Below are positions 50,776 to 60,581 of a stretch of 64,000 nucleotides of DNA, piece after piece (the stretch's first letter is position 1; each line of letters starts with the position of its first letter). Position numbers and translations under genes: made by a program. Origin of the DNA: Ooceraea biroi (lineage: Eukaryota > Arthropoda > Insecta > Hymenoptera > Formicidae); NCBI RefSeq assembly GCF_003672135.1, contig NC_039511.1, forward strand, positions 8,458,464-8,522,463. The letters are read 5' to 3'. The notes beneath the pieces were generated by a model that did no database searches, was not told where the DNA came from, and worked only from the letters and a program-made list of their open reading frames with translations.

Positions 50776-51276
50776 CTGTATGTAAACACATTAATTACGT
50801 TAATTAAAGTATTGTTTCCGATCAAATTGCGTCTTTTTATCGCGTTGAACCTCCTCACCTCCCCTCCTTGTACCTATCTGTATAACATCTATGTAGTATC
50901 AGTAGCTAGCATTATAGAAAGTAATACGTTAGACGCCGCGTCCGCAAAATTAGCGATAGTATCGCCTGACCTTGAACATGTTCGTGCAGGTCCAAGAGTA
51001 TATAAAATTGCGCTGATGATGCAATAGGTAACAATAGCGCTGTACCACATGTAACAATATACGACCCCCCTGCTGATTCATCCCTCCGATGCGAACATGA
51101 TACCCCTGCTGAGTCAGCACCCTCCCCGTGACCGTGAACATGTTCGTGCTGGTCTACAACGAACCCCCCCGCTGACTCATCCCTCCCTGCTGACTTAGCC
51201 CCCCTCCTGACTCAGCCCCTCTCCCCCTCACCCCCCTCGTTGCCCCATGAGTCAGAACCCACCCCATATATCTACT
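50680..51276. repeat. right terminal inverted repeat and subterminal region
   Basis: An (AT)n tract, then GAACATGTTC at 50,974-50,983 with TATATAAA at 50,999-51,006, a second palindrome at 51,136-51,145, TGCTGAGTCAGCA at 51,107-51,119, and C-rich tandem units to the end ACCCCATATATCTACT. It matches the left end inverted. Confidence 0.85.
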
Positions 51277-51282
51277 AAAATA

Positions 51283-51662
51283 ACAAATTAAATAATTATA
51301 AAGATAAAAAAGGACCGGTATCCATAATTAGTTTTTATAGTTGCGATTTTTACATTTAAGATTATGTTATAGACCAATTAGCTTTATAAGCCTCTCGAGG
51401 CATTACCAAAGACATTACTTCAACAAAGACAAAGACGACGTTAAAAAAATGGGCTGTGAATACTGGCGTCTCCTATATTGTGATTAAGTATAAGGCAAGG
51501 AATAGAATAGTTTATGAGACGTTTGTATCAAAGAACAAATTTTATTTTTAATAGTGTTCACAAATGTTTGTAACGTTATATATATATTTGGTTGAAACTA
51601 AAATTATTACATTGATTGATTTCTCCTGGCTGAATTAAGTTTATGGTATTATTATATATATA
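51283..51662. other. AT-rich Polinton flank, no gene seen
   Basis: Continues the AT-rich context of 31,825-32,196. No ORF or repeat end was recognised. Confidence 0.6.
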
Positions 51663-52429
51663 CCCAGTCAGCCAAACCTGCGCGTACAGATTTTTGCCAA
51701 TGTCTGTTCGACAGAATATGTGAGCAGAGAGGCCACAGATTGGGTACAAAATCCACCCAGTAAGCACACTGTCAGCAGTATGCCGACAGATTGGCAGCAG
51801 ATTCAATCAGAATAATGCAACAAATCCGGTACCATCTGTGTCCGCATTAAGATTGTGTTCTGCCAGCAGATCCTGCTTATAACATGATCTGACAGCAGAT
51901 TGGCGGCAGAAACTGAACAGAGCCTGCCGACATAACCTGGTGGCAGATTGGCGGCAGAAATAGAGCAGGATCTGCGCAGTGTAGTTGGAAGCAGATTGGC
52001 GACAGAAACCGAACAGAGCCTGCCGACAACCTGGCGGCAGAAATAGACCAGGATCTGCGCAGTGTAGTCAATGTTGAAGATTATACAGATCGATTTATCA
52101 TGTAAGATGCAACAATTGTCGCGTACATTAACGCCTACGAAGGAGAGCCTATTAAATTGTATCCTACGATAATCAGAACAGTTAGTACCACTATTACGTG
52201 GCATAGATACGCGAATAGACGAATTAATATCACGACTATCAGTTGTGCCAGGTTATGTCGGCAGGCTCTGTTCGGTTTCTGTCACCAATCAGCTGTCAGA
52301 TCATGTTAGCAGGATCTGCTGGCAAAACACAATCTTAATGCGGACACAGATGGTACCGGATTTGTTGCATTATTCTGATTGAATCTGCTGCCAATCTGTC
52401 GACATACTGCTGACAGTTTGCTTACTGGG
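51663..52429. mobile_element. non-autonomous inverted-repeat element, CCCAG ends (copy 2)
   Basis: Inverted relative to copy 1 (1,637-2,503). Ends CCCAGTCAGCCAAACC and GCTTACTGGG, with TA directly outside both. The inner CCCAGTAAGC end is at about 51,757. The same CAGATTGGCGGCAGAA-type units fill it, in smaller number. Confidence 0.7.
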
Positions 52430-52448
52430 TATGTATATATAATATGTA

Positions 52449-52764
52449 CCCAGCAAACATTTTGGTTGTGGGATGTTGTCAAATGAGAAACAAATGTCAG
52501 CGGAACTATAATGCCAAAGCCAGAGCCTACTGTGTCCTCAGTTGGTCTCCAATGTGAACCAAATTTGACGAACATATTCCACAGTCAAATTGACGATAAC
52601 ATTAGAGCAGATCTGACAATAGAACGGTGAAAATGTTGCATATTGACGGAAGTGTGCTAACAGAATTGCAATAAAGTATGTTTACAAAGTATGTTTTCCA
52701 TTTGCGACCTTCCGGCAAACATAATTTGTTGCCACATTTGTAATTGCAGAAAATGTTTTCTGGG
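52449..52764. mobile_element. short MITE with CCCAGCAAACA/TTTTCTGGG ends
   Basis: CCCAGCAAACATTTTGG at 52,449 and GAAAATGTTTTCTGGG at 52,764, TA outside both. About 316 bp, no ORF. Its ends resemble those of the previous element, so both may use one transposase. Confidence 0.6.
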
Positions 52765-52860
52765 TATGTATGTAATAAAGAAAATGTAGCAAATATAAAA
52801 AAAATGACTTCTTAATAAGAATAATTATTTTATTGAAATCCAAGTTAAAACTTTTATGTT

Positions 52861-54337
52861 TTATATTACTTTTATATCATTTATATAATTTGATATGATT
52901 TTTCTTAAAGGATATTGTGTTATATAATCACATAGAGCATCTCGTATATTGGTAGCATCATAAGAATCATATGTCCTACATTCATTTCTTGCAGATTGAG
53001 GAAATATATTTTCAAATGATTCAACTGATTGCATCCACTGAGGTAAAATTGGTTCGTTTTTACATTCTAAAATATTATGTAATACGCAACATGCAATAAC
53101 TACTTTAGGCACACTGGTATAATGTAAATCTATACGTTTTGATAGGCAACGCCATCGTGCTTTAAGACGTCCAAATGCCAGTTCAATATCTACTCTATTA
53201 CTATTTAAATACACATTAAATGATTCCTCTTGGGGTGTTAAATGCGCAATTTTTGTATATCCTTTCATTATCTACGGTAGTAGAGGGTATGCTGGATTTC
53301 TAACCAAAAAATATGGTATTTCAACATCGTTGATTAGTTTTGTTTTCTGAAATAAATACTGCGATTATTTTACTTTTCAAAAATATTGCAGAGTAAATTC
53401 TTGTTTTAAAACAATATACCTTTGGAATAATACGTTCTGCTTCTTTAAACAGCAGAGAATTTTTAAATACAGCTGCATCATGGCAAGATCCAGGGGCTTG
53501 GCAGTTGACATTTCTAAACCTTATTAAAGTGAAAACATTGATTACTTAAGATTGAATATCTTTTATTATATATATAAAGTTATATTATATATAACTATTT
53601 TATTTTACCTTAAATTATTATCTACTACTGCTTGAAATATAATAGATGGCCATCCTTTGCGATTGACATAATCTTTATAACCATCTACAAGTGGTAGAAT
53701 AGGGATGTGGGTACTATCTATTGCACCTATTACTTGTGGAATGTTAGTACGAGCTTCATATGCTGTAGATATCATCGCACCTTCATTAATATCAGGCATT
53801 TTTATAAATTTTGGCAAAAGTATTTGATTAACAGCATCAATTGTATCATGAACAGATCTTCATACAGATGTTTTATGAACCCCAAAAATATTCGCAACTA
53901 TACGATACTCGCAACAACTTGCTAAATAATATAATGTTATAGCCACTTTTTGTTCAACACTTAATGGTTCTTTAGAAACCAGAAATGGATTTGCAGGACA
54001 AAGTTCTGAACGCAACTTCACAAATAAATTGAAAAGTTGTACGTTTCATTCTGAAACATTCAAGCCAATCCTCATTTAAAAAGTGATTAAGTACTATTAT
54101 TTTCCACCAATGTTTACTGCGAGTTTTCATCCAAAATCTTCGTTTTGCTCGATTTAGTTTCTTCAGGTCTTTCTTCATCATGAGTAATACTGTTGTATTA
54201 TTTTGTTGTATTTTTAATATATTTTGCAAAAAGGTTATATTTGTATTCATAATTGCTAAAGTGCAATTATTAATTATCTTTGTTACATTAAATTGATGAT
54301 TTAATAAAATTGTTTTAATATCCATTTTTTTACTCAA
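52861..54337 (-). pseudogene. PIF/Harbinger transposase (HARBI1 type), spliced, broken
   Basis: Read from 54,337 down. N-terminal HTH-like region: SKHWWKIIVLNHFLNEDWLE, MKRTTFQFI. The frame breaks near 54,000. DDE core: GAIDSTHIPILPLVDGYKDY (first Asp), then an intron (GTAAAA...AATAAG, ~85 nt). QAPGSCHDAAVFKNS (second Asp) follows, then a second intron (GTATAT...TTTCAG, ~75 nt). PYFLVRNPAYPLLP meets a TAG at 53,272, followed by LNSNRVDIELAFGRLKARWR with the catalytic Glu and VVIACCVLHNILECKNEPIL. All three acidic residues remain. Two short introns in a Harbinger transposase fit an insect element. Confidence 0.85.
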
Positions 54338-55070
54338 CTGATTTTTTCTTTATGATTAATTAATACGATAACTCCTATTTTTATAACTTATTTGAGTCTC
54401 AACCATCTCAACTAACTGTATAAGTGTATACTCTTCAGAGGTTATATTTGTTTTTAGAAGCAAAAGTTAAGTTGGCTGTACTGAAATAATAATCTTTCTC
54501 ACTTCTATTTTGTTCTACTTCGCTTCTAGTGGAAACAGTATATTAAATTCAATCCGCACCGAAGCAGGAGCGGATTGAAGACTTTGGTGGAAACTAGGTC
54601 ACTGATTATGAATCCGGAGTCAAATTTGAGAAATTCAAAATGGCTGATCCAATATGGAGGCTTCAAGTGGCTAACTTTGATATTCCATTATAGATACGTA
54701 TCAAACTCGGTATGTGCATGTTTTTTCGGTTACTGATGACGAATGCAGAGTCGAAATTTCAAAATTCAAAATGGTAAAAAAACCAAAAACAAAAAATATA
54801 TATTAAAAATATAAAAAAACAAAAATATTAAAAACCCAAAAAATGGAGTGTAAAATCCTACCGCAGCCTCCCCGTGGCACACTCTCGTGATAATATTTCA
54901 CCAGCTAATAACGGAGGTAAGAGTATCCATAATGGATACCGTTAGTCACTAAAATCCGCCATATTGGATTCGCTATTTTAGATTTTGCAATTTCGATTCT
55001 GGATTTCTTATCAGTGACCCGAAAAACATGAACATATCGATGATAATTTCGAAATTCGTTAGCACTAGGT
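54338..55070. mobile_element. Harbinger end and remnant of the AATATGGCGG foldback family
   Basis: GGTGGAAACTAGGTCACTGA at 54,580-54,600 matches the element end at 11,576. From 54,600, CACTGATTATGAATCCGGAG, AAAATGGCTGATCCAATATG and AATCCGCCATATTGGATTCG recur inverted across an A-rich centre, as in the foldback at 47,123. No gene. Confidence 0.45.
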
Positions 55071-56978
55071 CAGTGTGATAGTTTCGACACATTGTCGATA
55101 CGGTTGAAAAAATATTCACAGTCACCTTAACGCCTGGCGTAGACAGGCTTTTCCCTAGTCAGCATTATAATTCGCAAGCTTTTGATACATTCATGACTTA
55201 CATGAAATAGATAAATAAAAAAAATGAAAATTTGGAATCGGATCTCAAAACGGCATTATAATTCTAATGAGTAACGGAAATTAAAACTATAATTTTGGTT
55301 AATTTGAAGGTATCGATTACATATTTATAAATCCGTATAATTTTATATTAAATTATCTAGACAGGTTAAATTTCGGAGTGTTTAATTAAACTTAAATAAG
55401 AATTCTCGAACGTAGGATACGGGGATAAGCACGGGATGGATACGGTTGTTGGTGATAAAAGGAACGAATGTATTAGGACCAGCGTTCCTGAGGGCAGGTA
55501 CGTTGATAGATTCGGATCCTCAGATTACGGTGTGAGGCGGAAGGGGAAAAGAGTAGGTGGGGAAAAAATCGAGGAAATATTCAAATAATAATTGGAAAGC
55601 GCCCTGGGAAAATTCCCAGGACTTAACGCGGTAATGGTAGGGATAGGTAGCCCGGAAAACTTGGCGTTTTCAGGGACTGGAGGTGGAGGGGGAATGAGTG
55701 GTTTCGGACATACTTCAGGAATTGGGGAAGGGATGGCCGAGTTAAGATACTGCTCGAGCTCCGAGGAGGGGATGGGTGAGTATCATCGAGGAGACAGTTC
55801 GGGGAGGGAAAGAGCGGAGTAGCGGAGTGAAGAAGGTGGATTCGCGTATGTTGAAGAAGGAGAAGGTATGTTAATCGAAAGTGCTGATAGTCGCTCGGTA
55901 GAATCGCAACAAAGGGATCGTAGTGGGCTTGGGTTTCCCCGGTTGCTCGGTTGCTGCCAGTTCGGTGAAGGGTGCCCTTTGCTCGGTCGACACTAATTCT
56001 GCCGGGAAACTACTCCGTCCGCGATTTATATGGGCCACTTAAAACGGGAAAACGGAATAAACTTTGTTCGGTAATGTGAAAAAAATAAAAAGCCACGAAA
56101 CGCTTGAAGGGGAGAAAAATAAAATTATCATGCGAATTTTGACTTACTTTCTTCGGTGCTGCTCTTCGGATGGAGTACTTCGATGGCTTGGATGAGGGAG
56201 CCAACCGGACCAGAGAGTCTTGGCGTGGAGACTATCACTGACTCTACTTTTTTAACGCGACGTCCCGATCACGGGAATGAAACAATGCTCAAACGTAATA
56301 CTCAATGCTCAAAGACCAAAGACGCGCTCTGGCCAAATTGTTCCCTTTATATAGGGCTAAAAGAACTTAGGAGGGGGTATTCTGTTCCGAGAAAAGAAGG
56401 AAATAAGAAAAATTTGTTTCTAATGAAGCAGCGTTTGTTGCTTCTGAAATTACCGTGATATCTGATGGATTTATGATTTTGTTTTCGAGAATTAAAGTGT
56501 GGCACTTGTGATGACCCCTCCGTCGATCCTACATATAACAATCCACGTTTACATTTCCATTAGTCTAAATCTATTTATATCGCGCATCTGGTTCGCGGCT
56601 GCCCATATATGGCAGAATTTCTCAGTATTTAGATTCGGTGGATTACTTTATTGCCGTCAGCGGGTGACGTCTCCCAAGTGTCGCTCCGCTTTTCCGGATC
56701 TGGAGCGGTCTTCCCTGTGATTTTAGCTGTTAACCCCAGATATATTTAGCCTATCGAGTGTTTCGGCTGAGTATAAGCGTCAAAGAGGATGGAAAAGTTT
56801 GTGAGCTTTATGGTTCATATATCTTTTCGTGACATTTTGCTAAGACCACTTGGCCCCTCCATTCGTCCGGTCGTACTTTTCGTTGGTGAGGATTGGTTCT
56901 TAATTGTTATTTTTCTCTATTTCTAAATTTAATATTTCCTGTGGAAGCGAGAAACCGTGGAGCCTCCTGGACGTAACA
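55071..56978 (-). mobile_element. LTR-like retroelement segment, minus orientation (copy 2)
   Basis: On the minus strand it begins TGTTACGTCCAGGAGGCTCC at 56,978, with a TATATAAAGGGA promoter box near 56,350. Long shared stretches link it to 28,376-31,182. No gag or pol was seen. A 76-residue Gly-rich frame at 55,592 is not convincing. The lower boundary is not defined. Confidence 0.5.
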
Positions 56979-56984
56979 GTAAGA

Positions 56985-57420
56985 AACACATAATTACAAA
57001 CAAGCAAACCGACGCTATGACTAGCAAAGAAAAAGAGAAGTGCTGGTTAGACGTAAGTCGTGAGTTTAATAGCAAATGCATGCAAGCAAACCGAAATGTG
57101 ACGTCGCTAAAAAGTTGCTGGGATAATTTAAAAAAGAGGACTCGGAAACATTTTGCGGAAATACGTAAAGAAGTTTTCACAACAGGTATTGTATATAAGT
57201 ATATTTACATATAGTATATATGAGCATATGTATATATAATTATTAATTAATAATTGAGGCGGCGGAAAGATGACTATTCCTGATGACCCAATAGTTGAAA
57301 GAGTCAAAAGTGTTATTGAACCATCGGTCGATTGTTTACGGAATCCATTCGACAGCGATTATGTAGCAGGTATATATTTTATATGCTTTGAGATAATTCC
57401 ATAGATTACATTGTATAGTG

Positions 57421-57456
<36 letters not shown>

Positions 57457-58203
57457 TGTGTGTGTGTAAGTGCCTTAGCATTTGTTTTTCGAAATGAACA
57501 AGAATCTCAAAAATGTTGAATAATCATAAAGTTATTTTTATAGGCATAGATGATGTAAATATAGATCAGGATACAAACAACAATGACGATGTGTTTATGG
57601 AGGTTGAAGTATGTACATTGAAAATTGTTTTTAGACTCTTATCTCGAAAGGGGGGATTCTATTCTGCGTACTCGTTTAACAATGATGTTTGTTAGTGTCA
57701 GTAATGATATAGTAGCTGATATTTCATACGTTTTTGACCGCACGCAGATTTCTTCTTTAAAAAGAAGTATATTACTGACATTGATGATTGTTAGTACATA
57801 TTTTCAGAATGGTATTCTTGATGTTCCAAATATATTACTACACAACAATACTAATTACAATGTGTTTATTAACTATAGACACTCGATGAAGCAGATTTAA
57901 CAACAAATTGGGCTGATTGGATCCCGGCAATGCTTCAATCGAAGAAGAGCAGTGCATTACAAATTCTGGTATGCGATGAGGAAGGAGCTCCAGATTCGAA
58001 CCTTACATATACTGAAGTAGAGGTAATTGTAGAAACATCGTCAAAGAAAAATCAAAATGCGGCAAACCCTACAAGTTCGACCGTAAAAAAGAAAACAATA
58101 AAGCAAGGAAGACAGACGAGAATGCCTGTAATAAGTGCTGTAAGACGCAACCAATGTTTTTATGATTTAGCTCAATCTAAAGTACGTTTTGTTCAGCGAT
58201 GAA
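56985..58203 (+). pseudogene. Myb/SANT-like (zeste-type) DNA-binding gene fragment, multi-exon
   Basis: The first exon-like part ends at about 57,186: EKEKCWLDVSREFNSKCMQA, NVTSLKSCWDNLKKRTRKHF and AEIRKEVFTTG. This is the W...W pattern of Myb/SANT-like domains. After an intron-like gap (to ~57,256), GGGKMTIPDDPIVERVKSVI and NPFDSDYVAG follow. Later pieces are DDVNIDQDTNNNDDVFMEVE (57,546) and NWADWIPAMLQSKKSSALQI (57,900 on), ending in a Lys/Thr-rich tail. Such proteins accompany Harbinger transposases or are host genes made from them. Continuity across the gaps is inferred, and no full gene model is secure. Confidence 0.5.
57417..57470. repeat. (GCGT)n microsatellite
   Basis: TGCGTGCGTGCG tract of about 50 bases inside an intron-like gap. 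Confidence 0.9.
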
Positions 58204-59133
58204 GCTACTTTTCGTAGTCATGGAACGTTGAATCGTCATAATTGTCACTATTGGACTCCAGTTAAGGGGATGCTGGAGCTGCTAGTGAACTTCTTCGTGA
58301 TGGTGCTGCCATTTGCACAATAAAATGCTTTTTACAAAAATTTGGCAATTTGTACGCACAAAATTGCACCCATGCCTTCTCGGAATAAAATAAAGGAATA
58401 TAATGAAGCTTTTCAAAGTGACTTTAGAAGCGTAATAAAAAAGAAAGTTTTAATTTTCTTGATTCTGTAAAGAAGATTAAAACGTTCTCTTTGAACCGCC
58501 TTGTGAACCTTAGGGAACGTATAATACAGCAAAGCGATCTTATCTCGGCAGAGATGAGACGAAATGTTTTTAATAATTTTTATCTACGACTAGGCCACTG
58601 TCAAGCAGCAGACGGAGGTCAATTTGAACACTTACTCAACTAAACGAAACGCACGCACGCACACAAATACACGTCACGGCAGGGAGGGTTTGGAGTCTTG
58701 AAATACCGGAGCAGTGACGAGCTTCGGGGTCCTGATCCCTGCCGTGCACACACACACACGCACACACACACACGAGGTGTAAATCCGACCGTGCAACCTC
58801 CATGCGGTACACCTTGGGTAATGCTAATGCCGGCGGTACTAATAATTTTCAAGCCCCATAACTCACAGAGTAATGAATGAAAAAATACTTTCATATAGTG
58901 TTTTGGAAAGCTCTCGAGGTAAGCTACAAGGATATGCAATAATAAATAGGGTGTTCAATTTAAAAAAACAAAGTTGAACTCTTTCTGACTTTGGCATGTT
59001 CACTCAAGGTCAAACCAATGACACCATCTTATGTGCCTCTTCGAACCAAACAACTTTTGTCTGAAATATTTCTTTCTAAAATGCATAGTTTATGAAATAT
59101 TCGACCGTTTCCAGACTTTTGTTACACCCTGTA
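58185..59133 (+). mobile_element. Tc1-type element remnant, same family as 43,847-45,108
   Basis: It ends with AGACTTTTGTTACACCCTG at 59,133 followed by TA. A transposase first-site fragment (FSDEATFRSHGTLNRHNCHY, 58,194 on) and a C-terminal fragment (LRERIIQQSDLISAEMRRNV to FEHLLN, 58,505-58,642) remain. Then come microsatellite and the terminal region shared with the Polinton insertion. It contains the first Asp site, which the other copy lacks. Confidence 0.75.
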
Positions 59134-59139
59134 TGTCCC

Positions 59140-59303
59140 CCCTTAAAATGATCAGGTCGTCTTCTAACATTATTTGGTCTTCGATTAACAATATCAGCAA
59201 AATCTTCATCTTCTGAGGATAATAATACATGTACAACGGCCATAACGGCTATAGTATATAAACTTTGAGAGTTCAATAAATCTTGGGCGTACTGTAAGAA
59301 TGG
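59140..59303 (-). pseudogene. possible Harbinger-type N-terminal fragment
   Basis: Minus strand: AVVHVLLSSEDEDFADIVNR and RPNNVRRRPDHF. The acidic stretch followed by an Arg-rich RRPxxF resembles starts of HARBI1-type proteins. Only about 55 residues, with no catalytic part. Confidence 0.35.
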
Positions 59304-59638
59304 TGTCAATCACGATGACAAGATGGCGCTAATCAAGCGGCCTGATTAGTGATGCTAATAACTGATAGCGGATGGTAACGGAATTAGGCGGGTGGTAACA
59401 GGGTGTACGCGCCGATGAGCGATTCGCGGTGCAAGCACTCTCCTTCGCGAAGTGCGAGACGACGGACATAAGTTGTAATCGTACGGGAGTCTTGGTTCAG
59501 TCTTTTGTTCAGATAATAAAATCACGGACAAGTCAGTTAAAGTCAGTGTTCGGTTTATTCAATCCTTACTCCTCTCGTGTATCCGACCACGTGCGCCCTC
59601 GGAACAATCCAATAAATTATAACGATACACATTTTTCA
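59304..59638 (+). mobile_element. 5' LTR of the Ty3/gypsy element (putative)
   Basis: A TG...CA unit from TGTCAATCACGATGACAAGA to CGATACACATTTTTCA, with AATAAA at 59,515. It is followed by GCGTCAGAAGTGGGATAAAT, a plausible primer-binding region. The second LTR is outside the window, so the borders are provisional. Confidence 0.5.
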
Positions 59639-59753
59639 GCGTCAGAAGTGGGATAAATCGGTTCACGCCGGAGTAGAGTAAGGATTTTCGAGTTACGCGG
59701 TTTCGGGAAAGTACGTGTATCATTGAATGGTGTGGACACGTGCCCGCAAAGAG

Positions 59754-60581
59754 ATGGAGCGAAACAGTTTGGAGTAGCTCACGCAGGATGAGCTCAAAGA
59801 ACAAGCAGCCAGTTATGGTCTAACGATTCAAGGATCGAGGAATAGGTTGATCGATTCGATTATGACGCATCTCGAGCAGAACGGCAGGACAATGGAGTCA
59901 GTGGCCGGTCCAAGTGGTATATCAGTGGAAAGGAGAAACGATGGACCTACGGCTGAAGTTTTTCCCCCACAAGGTTCCACGCAGATTTTAGCGCAGATGA
60001 TGGCTGCGATGAATGGATTGATGCAACAACAGCAACAAGTTACACAATTGTTGCAAACGCTGACGGAACAAAGAGAGGATCCACGGGTCGAAGAGACGGT
60101 GGTACGCCCAGCGGAACAGATACAGAGAGACGCTTCTTCGGGATCGACACCCTCGGGTGTGGTGAGTCGAAGAACCATGGAAGGAGGATCGTCAGATGCG
60201 GCGATCCAAACTATAACGAAACAAATACCAGAATTTGCTGGGACGGAGGAAGATAACGTGGTCGCGTGGGTGCGGCGCGTTGATAAAGTCGCGGAAGTAC
60301 ACCAGGCTTTCGACGGAGTAATTCTGCTAGCGGCTTCGGGCCGTCTGGTGAAGTCTGCACGTCGATGGTACGACGTCCAGAATGGAGCAGCCATTGAATC
60401 CTGGGTTGGATTGCGAACAGAGATGATCAAGATGTTTGATCGGAAGATTTCCTTCTTCAAGGTGATGCAGAAGGTCGAGGCTCATAAGTGGTTGTCCGAG
60501 AAAGAAAGCTTCGACGAATACGCAATTGACAAGCTCGCGCTCATGCACCAAGTGGACTTGTTAGAATCGGACGAAATCTAA
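59754..60581 (+). pseudogene. gag: Ty3/gypsy Gag, two in-frame stops
   Basis: From ATG at 59,754 the frame meets a TAG at 59,775. It then gives LTQDELKEQAASYGLTIQGS, a SAP-like motif, before the long open part. That part has MMAAMNGLMQQQQQVTQLLQ (coil), TITKQIPEFAGTEEDNVVAW (capsid start), and SWVGLRTEMIKMFDRKISFF and WLSEKESFDEYAIDKLALMH (capsid helices). A TAA at 60,579 follows, after which the same frame goes on into the nucleocapsid and pol. So gag and pol appear to be a single frame interrupted by mutations. Confidence 0.8.

Larger units (their letters stand above)
32197..51276 (+). mobile_element. Maverick/Polinton DNA transposon, 19.08 kb
   Basis: Termini AGTAGATATATGGGGCGGGT and ACCCCATATATCTACT are inverted repeats extending, with tandem-repeat slippage, for roughly 400 bp. 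They begin with AG, as Polinton ends do. A perfect 6-bp duplication AAAATA flanks them (32,191-32,196; 51,277-51,282), the size known for Polintons. Inside are family B DNA polymerase, retroviral-type integrase, adenovirus-type protease, minor and major capsid proteins and several conserved unknowns. The coding region is GC-rich against an AT-rich host background. Three later insertions (43,249; 43,847; 47,123) and many breaks show it is inactive. Confidence 0.95.

Noticed and set aside
32210..51250. CRISPR-like array in the spaced GGGCTGAGTCAGCAG units
   Set aside because: Units are contiguous minisatellite copies without unique spacers, in a eukaryotic transposon terminus.
32197..51276. Contaminating or free viral genome rather than an integrated element
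   Set aside because: The 6-bp target duplication, AT-rich host flanks on both sides and insertions of insect MITEs inside it show integration in a nuclear genome.
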